DNA of 64,000 bases from Jeotgalibacillus campisalis (GCF_000829515.1 NZ_JXRR01000014.1:124001-188000); one strand, 5' to 3'; shown: positions 44,835 to 54,001, counted from the stretch's first letter. Numbers and translations: made by a program. Notes: generated by a model not told the origin, from the sequence alone.

Positions 44835-45398
44835 ATGCAGCTTGAAAAGCAAGTGCTCTTTTTAAAATCAATTGGTGATCCAACACGAATAAAGATTCTC
44901 CATCTGCTAGCTGTCAGGCCTCTTCACGGACAGGCTATTGCAGGGAAGCTTGGCCTTACACCACCTACTATCACGCATCACTTAAATAAATTAAAAGAAA
45001 GCGGAGTGGTTATTTCAAGAAGAGACAAAAACACTATTTATTTTGAGTTGAATAAAAAAATGATGACCCAGCATTTAAATAGCATATTAACGATTATGGA
45101 CCAAAAAGGAGATGTGCCGGAAGTGGAAGAAAAAGAAAAAATTCTTATAAACTTTTTAGACAACGAAGGCAGATTAAAAACAATACCTGCTCAAAGGAAG
45201 AAAAAACTGATTATATTAGAATATCTTGTAGAAAAATTAGAATTAGGAAGAAAATATCCTGAAAAAGAAATTAATACATTTATCAGGCAATATCATGAAG
45301 ACTATGCAACTTTGAGAAGGGAATTTATTAACCATCAGTTTATGTTCCGTGATAACGGGGTTTATGAAGTGAATCCCAGAGAGATGTGGCTAAATTAA
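44835..45398 (+). CDS. ArsR-family regulator with C-terminal DUF2087
   Basis: A 187-residue transcription factor: N-terminal winged helix (GDPTRIKILHLLAVRPLHGQAI, TPPTITHHLNKLKESGVVISRRDK) and a C-terminal DUF2087 domain (LKTIPAQRKKKLIILEYL, YPEKEINTFIRQYHEDYATLRRE, ending RDNGVYEVNPREMW). DUF2087 occurs alone or on such regulators; it might bind nucleic acid. No metal-binding Cys is in the HTH part, so it is unlikely to be a classic metal sensor. AAAGGAG precedes ATG. The target is unknown; a hairpin (GGGAAGT/ACTTCCC, 45448-45495) lies in the gap toward mtnU. Confidence 0.82.
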   Translation: MQLEKQVLFLKSIGDPTRIKILHLLAVRPLHGQAIAGKLGLTPPTITHHLNKLKESGVVISRRDKNTIYFELNKKMMTQHLNSILTIMDQKGDVPEVEEKEKILINFLDNEGRLKTIPAQRKKKLIILEYLVEKLELGRKYPEKEINTFIRQYHEDYATLRREFINHQFMFRDNGVYEVNPREMWLN

Positions 45399-45522
45399 GC
45401 TCGTACTCTCCAGTGTTTAAAATTCATTAATAAAATTTTAGGGATTGAGGGAAGTAAACCACATGTATTTTTACTTCATGTTGTTCACTTCCCGTTCAGA
45501 AAATATCACGATATATCCTGTT

Positions 45523-46299
45523 TTAATAAAATTGTTCCCTGCGATCATCAAATACCGGTATTTTTGATCTTGTTTTTTTAACCAGTGACATGTCGATATG
45601 AGCGGTTAACAGCTTTTCATCAGTTGATCCTTGGACAATAATTTCTCCCCAGGGATCAATTATTAATGAGTTCCCTCCAAACACGTTTTTGGGGTCCTCT
45701 CCCACACGATTGCAGGCGAAAACATAACTCTGGTTTTCAATTGCCCGTGCTCGAAGCAGAGTAATCCAATGAACTGTTCTTGGTTGCGGCCACTGTGCAA
45801 CTACTACGATGACCTCGGCACCTTCTAAGACGGGTTTTCGAATCCATTCAGGAAAACGTATATCGTAACAGATAAATCCTGCAAACTGAATACTGGCCAA
45901 GTCAAAAGAGGGGCTGTCTTCACCAGCTGATAGAAATTTATGTTCATCCATTAATTTAAATAAATGCAGCTTATCGTAAAGATGTATGAGTTCCCCCTGG
46001 TCATTGACAACGATCATTGTGTTGAATACGGAATCTTTCTTTTTGTTGGCAACTGACCCCCCTATAATATGAACACGGTAAAGTACTGCAAGACGCTTGA
46101 GGAATTCAATAGATTCCTCTGCTTCTATCTCTCCTATTTCATCTAGGCGTGTTAAATCATATCCGGTTGTCCAAAGTTCGGGAAGAATAATCAAATCATA
46201 TTGTTGATCTTTCAACTGTTTAAACTGTTTTTCCACGTGCTGTCTGTTTTTTTCGGGCTGCCCAAAAGCAACATCCATTTGCAATAATCCAATTTTCAT
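45523..46299 (-). CDS. mtnU: Carbon-nitrogen hydrolase, omega-amidase MtnU
   Basis: A 258-residue nitrilase-fold amidase with the Glu-Lys-Cys triad in LPELWTTGYD (Glu), YDKLHLFKLMDE (Lys) and GFICYDIRFPEW (Cys). MtnU (YkrU, 259 residues in B. subtilis) hydrolyses 2-oxoglutaramate/2-oxosuccinamate made when MtnE uses Gln or Asn as amino donor. The divergent mtnE neighbour supports it. The GGAGGT ribosome site precedes the ATG. Confidence 0.9.
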   Translation of the reverse strand: MKIGLLQMDVAFGQPEKNRQHVEKQFKQLKDQQYDLIILPELWTTGYDLTRLDEIGEIEAEESIEFLKRLAVLYRVHIIGGSVANKKKDSVFNTMIVVNDQGELIHLYDKLHLFKLMDEHKFLSAGEDSPSFDLASIQFAGFICYDIRFPEWIRKPVLEGAEVIVVVAQWPQPRTVHWITLLRARAIENQSYVFACNRVGEDPKNVFGGNSLIIDPWGEIIVQGSTDEKLLTAHIDMSLVKKTRSKIPVFDDRREQFY

Positions 46300-46395
46300 A
46301 GAATAACCTCCATCGATTAGAAAGATTCTTTACATACAGTTTTATTCGTTATACCATTTGTTACAATGATTTAAAAGGAAAGTGATGGTGATTGC

Positions 46396-47574
46396 ATGAA
46401 AAAGTTTGAAAAATCAGTTCGTTTAAATCAATTGCCCGATCAATTTTTTGCCTCGCTTGCAGAAAAAGTAACGAAAAGAGTTTCAGAAGGGTATGATGTC
46501 ATTAATCTTGGTCAGGGCAACCCCGATCTTCCAACACCTGTACATATTGTCGAGCGACTTCAAAAGGCAGCCGAAAATCCAATTAATCATAAGTATTCAC
46601 CATTTAGAGGGATGGACTATTTAAAAGAGGCTGTTGCCGATTTTTATAAAAGGGAATATGGTGTGGAGATTGATCCACATTCAGAAGTAACGATTTTGCT
46701 TGGCGGCAAAGCTGGTCTTGTGGAACTTCCTCAGTGCTTAACAAATCCCGGAGATACTGTTTTAGTTCCAGACCCCGGTTATCCGGATTATTGGTCGGGA
46801 GTTTCTCTTGCAGAAGCCGTCATGTACAAGATGCCGCTTCTTGAAGAGAATGGCTTTAAACCAGATTTTACGGATATTCCTGCAAACGCAGCTCAAAATG
46901 CAAAGCTGATGTTTTTAAACTATCCCAATAATCCGACTGGCGGCGTAGCTGATGAAGCGTTTTTTGAAGAAGCTATACAATTTGCAGAAGCCAACAACAT
47001 TTGCATTGTACATGATTTTGCATATGGTTCAATCGGTTTTGATGGGGTAAGACCTCCCAGTTTCTTACAGACCAAAGGAGCAATTGAAAATGGATTGGAG
47101 ATTTACACACTTTCCAAAACATTTAATATGGCAGGCTGGCGGATTGGATTCGCTGTCGGCAATGCTTCTGTGATTGAAAGCTTAGATCTCCTTCAGGATC
47201 ACTTGCATGTCAGCGTTTTTGGCGCAGTTCAGGAAGCTGCTGAAGAAGCACTGACTGCTTCTTATGACGCTGCCCTTGAATTAAGCCTTACATATGAAAG
47301 AAGAAGGAATGTCCTCGTACAGGAGCTGCGAGCAATCGGCTGGGATGTACAGGCGCCAAAAGGTTCTTTTTTTGCCTGGTTCAAAGTGCCGAAAGGATTT
47401 ACGTCTTCCTCATTTTCAGATTATCTTTTAAAAGAGGCAGATGTTGTCATGGCACCAGGAATTGGCTTTGGCGAGTATGGTGAAGGGTATGTGCGAGTTG
47501 GTATGCTTGCGACAGAAGACCGGATCAGGGAAGCTGCAAAAAGAATAGATAAACTTAAATTATTCAATCAATAG
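46396..47574 (+). CDS. mtnE: Methionine-salvage aminotransferase MtnE
   Basis: A 392-residue fold-type I PLP aminotransferase with GGKAGLVELPQCLTNPGD, NYPNNPTGG, and the PLP Lys in TLSKTFNMAGWRIG. With the divergent mtnU it matches YkrV/MtnE of B. subtilis, which aminates 4-methylthio-2-oxobutyrate to methionine. The other salvage enzymes (mtnK, mtnA, mtnW, mtnX, mtnB, mtnD) are not in this window, so the pathway would depend on genes elsewhere. GGTGATTGC before the ATG is a weak ribosome site. Confidence 0.88.
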   Translation: MKKFEKSVRLNQLPDQFFASLAEKVTKRVSEGYDVINLGQGNPDLPTPVHIVERLQKAAENPINHKYSPFRGMDYLKEAVADFYKREYGVEIDPHSEVTILLGGKAGLVELPQCLTNPGDTVLVPDPGYPDYWSGVSLAEAVMYKMPLLEENGFKPDFTDIPANAAQNAKLMFLNYPNNPTGGVADEAFFEEAIQFAEANNICIVHDFAYGSIGFDGVRPPSFLQTKGAIENGLEIYTLSKTFNMAGWRIGFAVGNASVIESLDLLQDHLHVSVFGAVQEAAEEALTASYDAALELSLTYERRRNVLVQELRAIGWDVQAPKGSFFAWFKVPKGFTSSSFSDYLLKEADVVMAPGIGFGEYGEGYVRVGMLATEDRIREAAKRIDKLKLFNQ

Positions 47575-47576
47575 CA

Positions 47577-47628
47577 AAAGGCTGGCCAGCAGGAACGTAA
47601 TGTTACCTGTTGGTCAGCCTTTTTTTAA
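47577..47628. terminator. Bidirectional terminator between mtnE and the ZIP gene
   Basis: AAAAGGCTGgCCAgCAGG ... CCTGtTGGtCAGCCTTTTTTT between converging genes, reaching the end of the ZIP coding region. Confidence 0.85.
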
Positions 47629-48359
47629 ACTAATTCGATTAAAGCAACCATAAATAGTATTCCTATAATAAATGAGTAGGTAGACGGCCTTTCATATCCA
47701 TCACCATGGCTTTCCGGAATTAACTCTTTATAAATGATAAATAACATGGCTCCTGCAGCAAATGCCAATCCATAAGGAACTAAAAACTCTACATAAGAGG
47801 TCAGATAATAGCCAAGAAGACCGGATACGATTTCAATCGCACCTGTCAGCGTAGCGATAATAAAGGCCTTCCATTTATTTATATTCTGATTCATTAAAAA
47901 TAAAGCAACTAAGAATCCTTCAGGTGCATTTTGCAAACCAATGGCAAAAGCAATTAAGTTGCCGGTGTCACCAGTTTCACCTAAAGCATAGCTCACTCCG
48001 ACTGATAAACCTTCAGGAATATTGTGAAGAGTGATGGCGGCAACCACCAGCATTGCTTTTGGATCTATTTCTATATTCCTTTGATTATGATCCAAGTCCA
48101 TATGAGGGATGGCTTTTTCCATTGAAGTCAGTGTAACGACACCAATAAAAAGTCCGGCAGCAACCGGAAAAAGACCTCCGCTGTTAAGGGCTTCCGGTAT
48201 CAAACTGAGCATTGCAGCTGCCATCATGATTCCAGCTGTGAAAGCAAGCAGCATATCTCTCCATTTGTGGGTGAGGCTGCCCTGTAAAAATAATACAAGC
48301 AATGCGCCTAAGCCAGTTGACATCGCCGAAAGAGTACTGCCTACAAATACATTATCCAT
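47625..48359 (-). CDS. ZIP-family metal transporter
   Basis: A 244-residue, roughly eight-helix transporter with the two ZIP metal motifs: HNIPEGLSVGVSYA in helix 4 and GLQNAPEGFLVALF in helix 5 (His in the first, Gln in the second). ZIP proteins move Zn(II) and related divalent metals into the cytosol. The C-terminal half ends GYERPSTYSFIIGILFM. It is alone on its strand, with no zinc-uptake operator seen. Confidence 0.88.
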   Translation of the reverse strand: MDNVFVGSTLSAMSTGLGALLVLFLQGSLTHKWRDMLLAFTAGIMMAAAMLSLIPEALNSGGLFPVAAGLFIGVVTLTSMEKAIPHMDLDHNQRNIEIDPKAMLVVAAITLHNIPEGLSVGVSYALGETGDTGNLIAFAIGLQNAPEGFLVALFLMNQNINKWKAFIIATLTGAIEIVSGLLGYYLTSYVEFLVPYGLAFAAGAMLFIIYKELIPESHGDGYERPSTYSFIIGILFMVALIELV

Positions 48360-48477
48360 AACTGACCAACTTTCTTAATATAATAACGAAGGATAAATAA
48401 CTATCCACTACTTTATCATATATAAGCTAAATCTAGGGGAATATATGCCTATAAAATGATAATGCTTTAGAAAAGTA

Positions 48478-48504
48478 TGTAAATTGTTGTAAAGAGTATG
48501 TAAA
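48478..48504 (-). promoter_or_regulatory. Three PhoP-box-like direct repeats upstream of phnD
   Basis: TTTACA occurs three times on the minus strand (TGTAAA at 48478, 48488 and 48499), separated by four and five bases. B. subtilis PhoP binds direct repeats of TT(A/C/T)A(C/T)A with about five-base spacing. Position 165 bases before phnD suggests phosphate-starvation control of the importer. Confidence 0.55.
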
Positions 48505-48549
48505 CTCTTAAATAGTGATATCGCTTACAAAAGGGATGCATTAAGAGTT

Positions 48550-48580
48550 GATTGTAAATTATCTGAATAATATTACAATC
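48550..48580. repeat. Inverted repeat GATTGTAA/TTACAATC in the phnD leader
   Basis: GATTGTAA (48550-48557) and TTACAATC (48573-48580) form a perfect 8-base inverted repeat with a 15-base spacer. It could be an operator or a leader hairpin. The rest of 48360-48668 shows no gene. Confidence 0.45.
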
Positions 48581-48668
48581 ACGTTAAAAAACTAATAGAA
48601 TTATGTCGATTCCTCCTGTATATTTGGTGTTGCAAGTTAATAACACTTATTTTAGGAGGAAAACACGA

Positions 48669-49589
48669 ATGAAAAAGCTTTATAGTTTTATGCTTGTACT
48701 AGTTCTTGGTATGTCACTAGCAGCTTGCGGTGACGAAGAGACATCAGGTTCTGAAAGTCCCGATGGGGGAGATCCTGATAAGCTTGTTATAGGTTTTGTT
48801 CCTTCCCAGGATTCTGACACAATTGCTGATACAGTTGAACCATTAGCAGACCGACTTGGCGAAGAACTTGGCGTTGAGGTGGAAGGCAGAGTATTAACAA
48901 GCTATAATGCACTGGTTGAAGCAATGGGGGCTAATCAGGTGCAGGTTGGTTTCATACCAGCTTTTGGATATGTACTGGCTAATGAACAATATGATGTTGA
49001 AGTGATCTTAAAGTCCATCCGTTATGGCTCTGGAACGTATAAAGCTCAATATGTCGTTCAAGCAGACTCCGGAATTGAAACACTTGCAGATTTGGAAGGA
49101 AAAGTATGGGCCTATCCAGATGGAGCGTCTACATCAGGTTTCTTATTCCCGGCTTCACAGCTGATGAATGAATTTGACCTTGATTCAGTAGAAGCTTTGC
49201 AGACAGAGTTTTTCTCTAACTCAACTGCTGCTGGCGGTCATGATAATGCAGCTATTGCTGTTTACGAAGGCGATGCAGATGTAGCCACTACATTTGATGA
49301 TGCAAGAGGTGAATTGGAAGAAGAATATCCTGATGTAATGGATAAGCTTAAAGTTATCGGATATACCGATGAAATTCCAAATGATACAATCTCAGTAGTT
49401 CCTGAACTGAGTGATGAAATGGTTGCTGAAATTAAAGAAGTATTTCTTTCTTTTAATGACGATGAAGAAATGATCGAAATTATGAATTCTGTTTATAACT
49501 GGGATGCAATTGATGAGGCATCAGATGAAGAATACCAGGTAGTAAAAGATACGTACCAAGAGTTTAAAGATTCAATTACTCTAGACTAA
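48669..49589 (+). CDS. phnD: Phosphonate/phosphite-type ABC transporter substrate-binding lipoprotein
   Basis: A 306-residue PhnD-family lipoprotein: signal peptide MKKLYSFMLVLVLGMSLAAC with lipobox LAAC, then KLVIGFVPSQDSDTIADTVE, YNALVEAMGANQVQVGFIPAF, ASTSGFLFPASQLMN and STAAGGHDNAAIAVYEGDAD. AGGAGG before ATG 48669 fixes the start. PhnD proteins bind phosphonates, phosphite or hypophosphite outside the membrane. It is followed by an intrinsic terminator and then phnC-phnE-phnE. No C-P lyase or phosphonatase gene follows. Confidence 0.9.
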   Translation: MKKLYSFMLVLVLGMSLAACGDEETSGSESPDGGDPDKLVIGFVPSQDSDTIADTVEPLADRLGEELGVEVEGRVLTSYNALVEAMGANQVQVGFIPAFGYVLANEQYDVEVILKSIRYGSGTYKAQYVVQADSGIETLADLEGKVWAYPDGASTSGFLFPASQLMNEFDLDSVEALQTEFFSNSTAAGGHDNAAIAVYEGDADVATTFDDARGELEEEYPDVMDKLKVIGYTDEIPNDTISVVPELSDEMVAEIKEVFLSFNDDEEMIEIMNSVYNWDAIDEASDEEYQVVKDTYQEFKDSITLD

Positions 49590-49613
49590 TTACTATAAAA
49601 AAGTGTTCAGGGG

Positions 49614-49639
49614 GAGAGGAAACTCTTCCTCTCTTTTTT
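49614..49639 (+). terminator. Intrinsic terminator between phnD and phnC
   Basis: GAGAGGAA-ACTC-TTCCTCTC, an 8-pair perfect stem, followed by six T. It would cut most transcripts after phnD and give the binding protein in excess over the ABC subunits. Confidence 0.85.
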
Positions 49640-49770
49640 AATGTAACTGACCAAAATGGATAATTTAATAAAGGCAGACGGAGCTTGGTACAGTTGTAAT
49701 GAGGCAGAATGGCAAGTAAATAAAAAGACTATCGAAATAAGACAGAGATAATTTTGGGGGTTGACGCAGG

Positions 49771-50553
49771 GTGATTGAATTTAAAGATGTATCTCTTGTA
49801 TATCCAAATGGGACGCAAGGACTTAAAGATGTCAATGTAACGATTAAGGATGGAGAGTTTGTCGTTATTGTAGGATTATCGGGTGCAGGTAAGTCAACAT
49901 TTATTCGCAGTATTAATCGAATAGTGACTCCAACGTCTGGAGCACTTCTTGTGGATGAAGAGGATATTTTAAAATACAAAGGAAAAGATCTGCGGCGTCT
50001 TCGGACAAAGGTTGGTATGATCTTTCAAAACTATAACTTAGTAAAACGCTCGAATGTGATGAAAAATGTACTGGCAGGAAGACTTGGTCACACGGGAACT
50101 TTTCGTTCAATCGTTAATTTATTCAGTAAAGAGGATCGTGCATTAGCATTTGAAAGTCTGAGAAGAGTTAATATCGAAGAGAAACTTTATAATCGTGCAG
50201 ATGAACTGAGCGGCGGTCAGCAGCAAAGAGTAAGCATTGCGAGAGTTCTGACCCAAAAACCAAACTATATTTTGGCTGACGAACCTGTAGCGTCATTGGA
50301 TCCACCCACATCTCATCAGGTTATGTCCTACTTAAAGAAAATTAATCGTGAAGATAAAATTACAACAATCGTTAATCTTCATTTTATAGATATGGCAATG
50401 GAATATGCTGACCGAATTATTGGAATGAGAGCAGGAGAAGTCGTTTTTGATGGTCCCGTATCACAAGTGAATGAAAAAACATTTGAAAAAATATACGGCC
50501 GTGCGATTCGTGAAGACGATATGCGCGGAGGTGCTGACCTTGAAGAAGACTGA
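49771..50553 (+). CDS. phnC: Phosphonate ABC transporter ATP-binding protein
   Basis: A 260-residue ABC ATPase with Walker A GLSGAGKST, Q-loop MIFQNYNLVKRS, signature LSGGQQQR, Walker B YILADEPVASLDP and the switch His in NLHFID. Length and the segment MKNVLAGRLGHTGTFRSI are typical of PhnC. The start is GTG 49771 behind a weak GGGGGTTGACGCAGG site. It is separated from phnD by a terminator and overlaps phnE1 by 14 bases. Confidence 0.92.
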   Translation: MIEFKDVSLVYPNGTQGLKDVNVTIKDGEFVVIVGLSGAGKSTFIRSINRIVTPTSGALLVDEEDILKYKGKDLRRLRTKVGMIFQNYNLVKRSNVMKNVLAGRLGHTGTFRSIVNLFSKEDRALAFESLRRVNIEEKLYNRADELSGGQQQRVSIARVLTQKPNYILADEPVASLDPPTSHQVMSYLKKINREDKITTIVNLHFIDMAMEYADRIIGMRAGEVVFDGPVSQVNEKTFEKIYGRAIREDDMRGGADLEED

Positions 50554-51361
50554 CACCGGGCTTTTGACAACGGGTAAAACGCCGTCAATTTATACATCGA
50601 AAACAAAATCTCGTTTGCTGCTCATTTTTGGTGTGGTGCTGGCTTTGTATTTTCTAAGCACCTATCAGACCAATTCTACTCCAGGTGAACTCGTAATTGG
50701 TTTACCTAATTTATTTGCTCTATTAGCGAAGTTCTTTCCGCCAAACCTGGAAGTTTTAGTCGCTTCATCGGTCGTTGCCGCTTTTTCAGAAACGATTCAA
50801 ATGGCTATTATTGCAACAACAGTTGCCGCTATTTTGTGTGTCCCATTAAGTTTGCTTGGGGCTCAAAATATCACAACGAATAAATATTTGTACGGGTTCA
50901 TGAGATTTTTTCTTAATGTTTTACGGACCATTCCAGACATCGTTTTAGCACTTATTTTTGTCGGTATTTTTGGTCTCGGAGTCTTTCCCGGGATCCTGGC
51001 ATTAATCATTTTTTCATTGGGGATCTTAGCTAAGTTGATTAGTGAAACCATTGAATCTGTTGATATGAATCCATTAGAAGCCATGCAGGCATCAGGTGCT
51101 GGAACCATTCAAATGATCTACTATGGATTGGTTCCCCAAGTGCTGCCGCAATTTTCTTCATTAGTTTTATATGTGTTTGAAATTAATATCCGAGCATCCG
51201 TTGTCCTTGGCCTCGTTGGAGCAGGAGGCATTGGGCTTGTCCTTGACCAGCAGATTAGATTATATAACTTGCCAAATGCGATGGCGATTATAATTGGTAT
51301 TTTTATCCTCGTGGTGATGATAGAGTATGTCAGTAATAAAATCAGGGAGGCGATTGTCTAA
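50540..51361 (+). CDS. phnE: Phosphonate ABC transporter permease (first PhnE)
   Basis: A 273-residue permease with about six hydrophobic segments and the EAA loop NPLEAMQASGAGTIQMIYYG that contacts PhnC. The frame is open from 50471, but GGAGGTG eight bases before TTG 50540 fixes the start. Its TAA overlaps the next gene's ATG. Two PhnE subunits in one operon form a heterodimeric channel, as in several Bacillales. Confidence 0.88.
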   Translation: MKKTDTGLLTTGKTPSIYTSKTKSRLLLIFGVVLALYFLSTYQTNSTPGELVIGLPNLFALLAKFFPPNLEVLVASSVVAAFSETIQMAIIATTVAAILCVPLSLLGAQNITTNKYLYGFMRFFLNVLRTIPDIVLALIFVGIFGLGVFPGILALIIFSLGILAKLISETIESVDMNPLEAMQASGAGTIQMIYYGLVPQVLPQFSSLVLYVFEINIRASVVLGLVGAGGIGLVLDQQIRLYNLPNAMAIIIGIFILVVMIEYVSNKIREAIV

Positions 51362-52161
51362 TGGCTGAATTGCAGATGCCCCCTAAGAAAAAGAGAAATC
51401 CTCTTAACATAGCGAAAAAAAGTTTAATGGCTGCAGTTGTTATTGCTCTATACGTTTGGACTTTTCTCGGAATTAATATTGATTGGGAACGGGCATTCGA
51501 GCGGATGGCAAATAATTTTGAGCGAGTTATCCCAAGACTCTTCAGGCCGGATTGGAATGCATTTGACAAAGTTTTAGATGCGATGATTGAAACTCTTTAT
51601 ATTGCTTTTGCAGGATCCCTCATGGCAGCTATACTAGCTATTCCTTTAGGTTTTCTCGCTGCAAATAATATGACAAACAATCGCTTCTTAACAGCAGTAG
51701 GTAAATGGATTCTCAGTGCTGTTCGTGCCTTTCCCGATTTAATTCTGGCATTACTGTTTGTAGTAGCTGTTGGACCTAATCCTTTTGCGGGTGTACTTGC
51801 TATTGCCATTGGCTCAACGGGAATGCTTGGTAAATTATATTCTGAGGTTCTTGAGTCAGTTGATATGAAGGTAGTAGAAGCTATGGAAGCGAACGGTGCA
51901 AATAAACTTCAAATTTTATTTCACGGCGTCATTCCGCAGGTAATACCTGAATTTTTATCTTACGCGATCTACCGCTTCGAAGTTGACGTTCGAGCCTCGA
52001 CGATTTTAGGAGTAGTAGGAGCCGGAGGAATCGGGACACTTATCTTCTTTGCTTCAAGTAATCGGAATTGGAACGAAATGGGTTTGATTATTCTTATTAT
52101 TATCGTGGTTGTGACGATTATTGATTTTATCTCGGCAGCAATTAGAAAAAGAATAGTATAA
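51361..52161 (+). CDS. phnE: Phosphonate ABC transporter permease (second PhnE)
   Basis: A 266-residue permease paralogous to the preceding one, with an EAA loop KVVEAMEANGANKLQILFHG and matching helices (SLMAAILAIPLGFLAANN, FPDLILALLFVVAVGP). It starts in the TAATG overlap with the first phnE. A terminator follows. Confidence 0.88.
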   Translation: MAELQMPPKKKRNPLNIAKKSLMAAVVIALYVWTFLGINIDWERAFERMANNFERVIPRLFRPDWNAFDKVLDAMIETLYIAFAGSLMAAILAIPLGFLAANNMTNNRFLTAVGKWILSAVRAFPDLILALLFVVAVGPNPFAGVLAIAIGSTGMLGKLYSEVLESVDMKVVEAMEANGANKLQILFHGVIPQVIPEFLSYAIYRFEVDVRASTILGVVGAGGIGTLIFFASSNRNWNEMGLIILIIIVVVTIIDFISAAIRKRIV

Positions 52162-52235
52162 GACAAGTGCGCTTTAAGCGTTGTTGTAGTGATTTAAGGC
52201 TATCAACAGAAATTAATAAAATGATATTTTTTCGG

Positions 52236-52273
52236 GTGAAGCCAATAAAAGTAGTTGGCTTCACTTTTTTTTT
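52236..52273 (+). terminator. Terminator after the phn genes
   Basis: GTGAAGCCAA ... TTGGCTTCAC, a 10-pair perfect stem, followed by eight or more T. Confidence 0.92.
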
Positions 52274-52308
52274 GTTAAGATTAACTATAAAGAGAAAGGA
52301 AGGATACG

Positions 52309-53877
52309 ATGGCACACAATGAAGTTTCAATAACTATACTCGAAACGAGTGATGTTCATGGCCATATAATGCCCCTGCATTATGCTGCAAACAAAGAAAC
52401 GCCTAATGGTCTTGCGCGTATTTCCTCTTATATAAAAGAAATGAGAAAGCTTGAGCCGGAACTCTTACTGATTGATAATGGGGATTGTATACAGGGAACC
52501 CCTTTAACCTATCATTATGCAAAATTTCGTGATCACCTGCCAAACCCGGTGATATCGGTAATGAACTATCTTCAATATGATTGTGCAGTGATTGGGAACC
52601 ACGAGTTTAATTATGGAATGTCTATTGTCAGTAAAGCTGTCAGTCAATCTTTCTTTCCATGGCTGTCTGCCAATATACTACATAAAGTCACAAAGGAATC
52701 CTATTTTGGTTATCCATACACCGTCAAGGAAGTTAACGGAGTAAAAATTGTCATCGTAGGGATAACCACGCATTATATACCAAATTGGGAAAATCCATCG
52801 CATATTAAAGAACTGGCGTTTGAAGATGCTCTGTTATCTTTAAAGAGGTGGGTGCAGTTTATTCATGAAACAGAGGAGCCGGATCTGCTGGTTGTCAGTT
52901 ATCACGGAGGGTTTGAATGCGATCTGCAAACAGCGGAACCAACAGAAGAGCAGACAGGTGAAAATCAGGGATGCCAAATTTTACAGGAGGTAGCCGGAAT
53001 TGATCTTTTGTTAACCGGACATCAGCACAGAACCGTTTCCCAATATGTGAACAACACATATGTTTTACAGCCCGGATTTAATGGTCAGCACATTGGAAAA
53101 GCAGTGATTCACCTTAAAAAGGGAACGGATTCATGGACTGTTGAAAAAATTGAAGGAGAAGTCGTTTCAATGGAAGAACAGCCTCCAGACGAAGAGGTTT
53201 TAGATATTGTCCACTTTCAGGAGCTGGAAACTCAAAAATGGCTGGATCAGCCAATCGGTTTTATAGATGGCGATATGACGATCAAAGATCCTTTAGATGT
53301 AAGAATAAATGAGCATCCAATGATCGAGTGGATTAATAAAGTACAAATGAAAGCTGCCGGAGTCAGTATTTCCAATACCTCTTTAATGAGTAATGCGTCA
53401 AAAGGCCTGCCAGTAAATGTAACCATGAGAGACATTGTATCTAATTATATATACCCAAATACATTGACCGTGCTAGAGCTTTCCAAAGAGGATATAAAAA
53501 AAGCACTCGAACAGTCCGCCTCTTATTTTATGGTAAATGATGAAAATCAAATTGGCGTTAATCCTGCTTTTGTCTCCCCTAAACCCCAGCATTATAACTA
53601 CGATATGTGGGAAGGCATCTTCTATACAATAGACGCGGCAAAACCAATTGGCGAACGGGTGATCGAACTGGAATTTGAAGACGAAGGGCCTTACCATGTG
53701 GTGATGAATAATTACCGGGCTGGCGGCGGCGGTGATTTCATCATGTTCAAAGACAAGCCCGTAGTGAAAGAAATACTGATTGATATGGCAGAGCTATTAG
53801 CAGAAGATCTGCTTGAAAAAGAGACGGTAAAAGCAGTAGTAAACAATAATTTTAAAGTAATAAATTCGGAAAAATAA
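52309..53877 (+). CDS. 5'-nucleotidase/2',3'-cyclic phosphodiesterase-like metallophosphatase
   Basis: A 522-residue protein with an N-terminal metallophosphoesterase domain (metal ligands in ETSDVHGHIM, NGDCIQGTP, IGNHEFNYG, VVSYHGG and LTGHQHRTV) and a C-terminal 5'-nucleotidase domain (nucleoside-stacking region YRAGGGGDFIMF). Unlike most family members it has no signal peptide or anchor, so it is cytosolic. It hydrolyses nucleotides or other phosphoesters. AAAGGAAGG precedes ATG 52309. It lies right after the phn operon but behind a terminator. Confidence 0.88.
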   Translation: MAHNEVSITILETSDVHGHIMPLHYAANKETPNGLARISSYIKEMRKLEPELLLIDNGDCIQGTPLTYHYAKFRDHLPNPVISVMNYLQYDCAVIGNHEFNYGMSIVSKAVSQSFFPWLSANILHKVTKESYFGYPYTVKEVNGVKIVIVGITTHYIPNWENPSHIKELAFEDALLSLKRWVQFIHETEEPDLLVVSYHGGFECDLQTAEPTEEQTGENQGCQILQEVAGIDLLLTGHQHRTVSQYVNNTYVLQPGFNGQHIGKAVIHLKKGTDSWTVEKIEGEVVSMEEQPPDEEVLDIVHFQELETQKWLDQPIGFIDGDMTIKDPLDVRINEHPMIEWINKVQMKAAGVSISNTSLMSNASKGLPVNVTMRDIVSNYIYPNTLTVLELSKEDIKKALEQSASYFMVNDENQIGVNPAFVSPKPQHYNYDMWEGIFYTIDAAKPIGERVIELEFEDEGPYHVVMNNYRAGGGGDFIMFKDKPVVKEILIDMAELLAEDLLEKETVKAVVNNNFKVINSEK

Positions 53878-54001
53878 ACATAACCGCTTCAATCTGAAAG
53901 GGAAACTGGGTATCGCTAATCCAAGCGGGTGAACCCCTTAGTACTGATTTGATGAATAACTATGGTGACCATTAACAATTATAAGATCTTGCAAACCCTG
54001 T

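Noticed and set aside
48478-48504. Short direct repeats as a CRISPR-like array
   Set aside because: The units are only six bases at 10-11 base period and fit Pho boxes; no spacers or cas genes exist in the window.
48669-52161. C-P lyase or phosphonatase operon
   Set aside because: Only transporter subunits are encoded; none of phnG-M, phnX or phosphite dehydrogenase is seen nearby.
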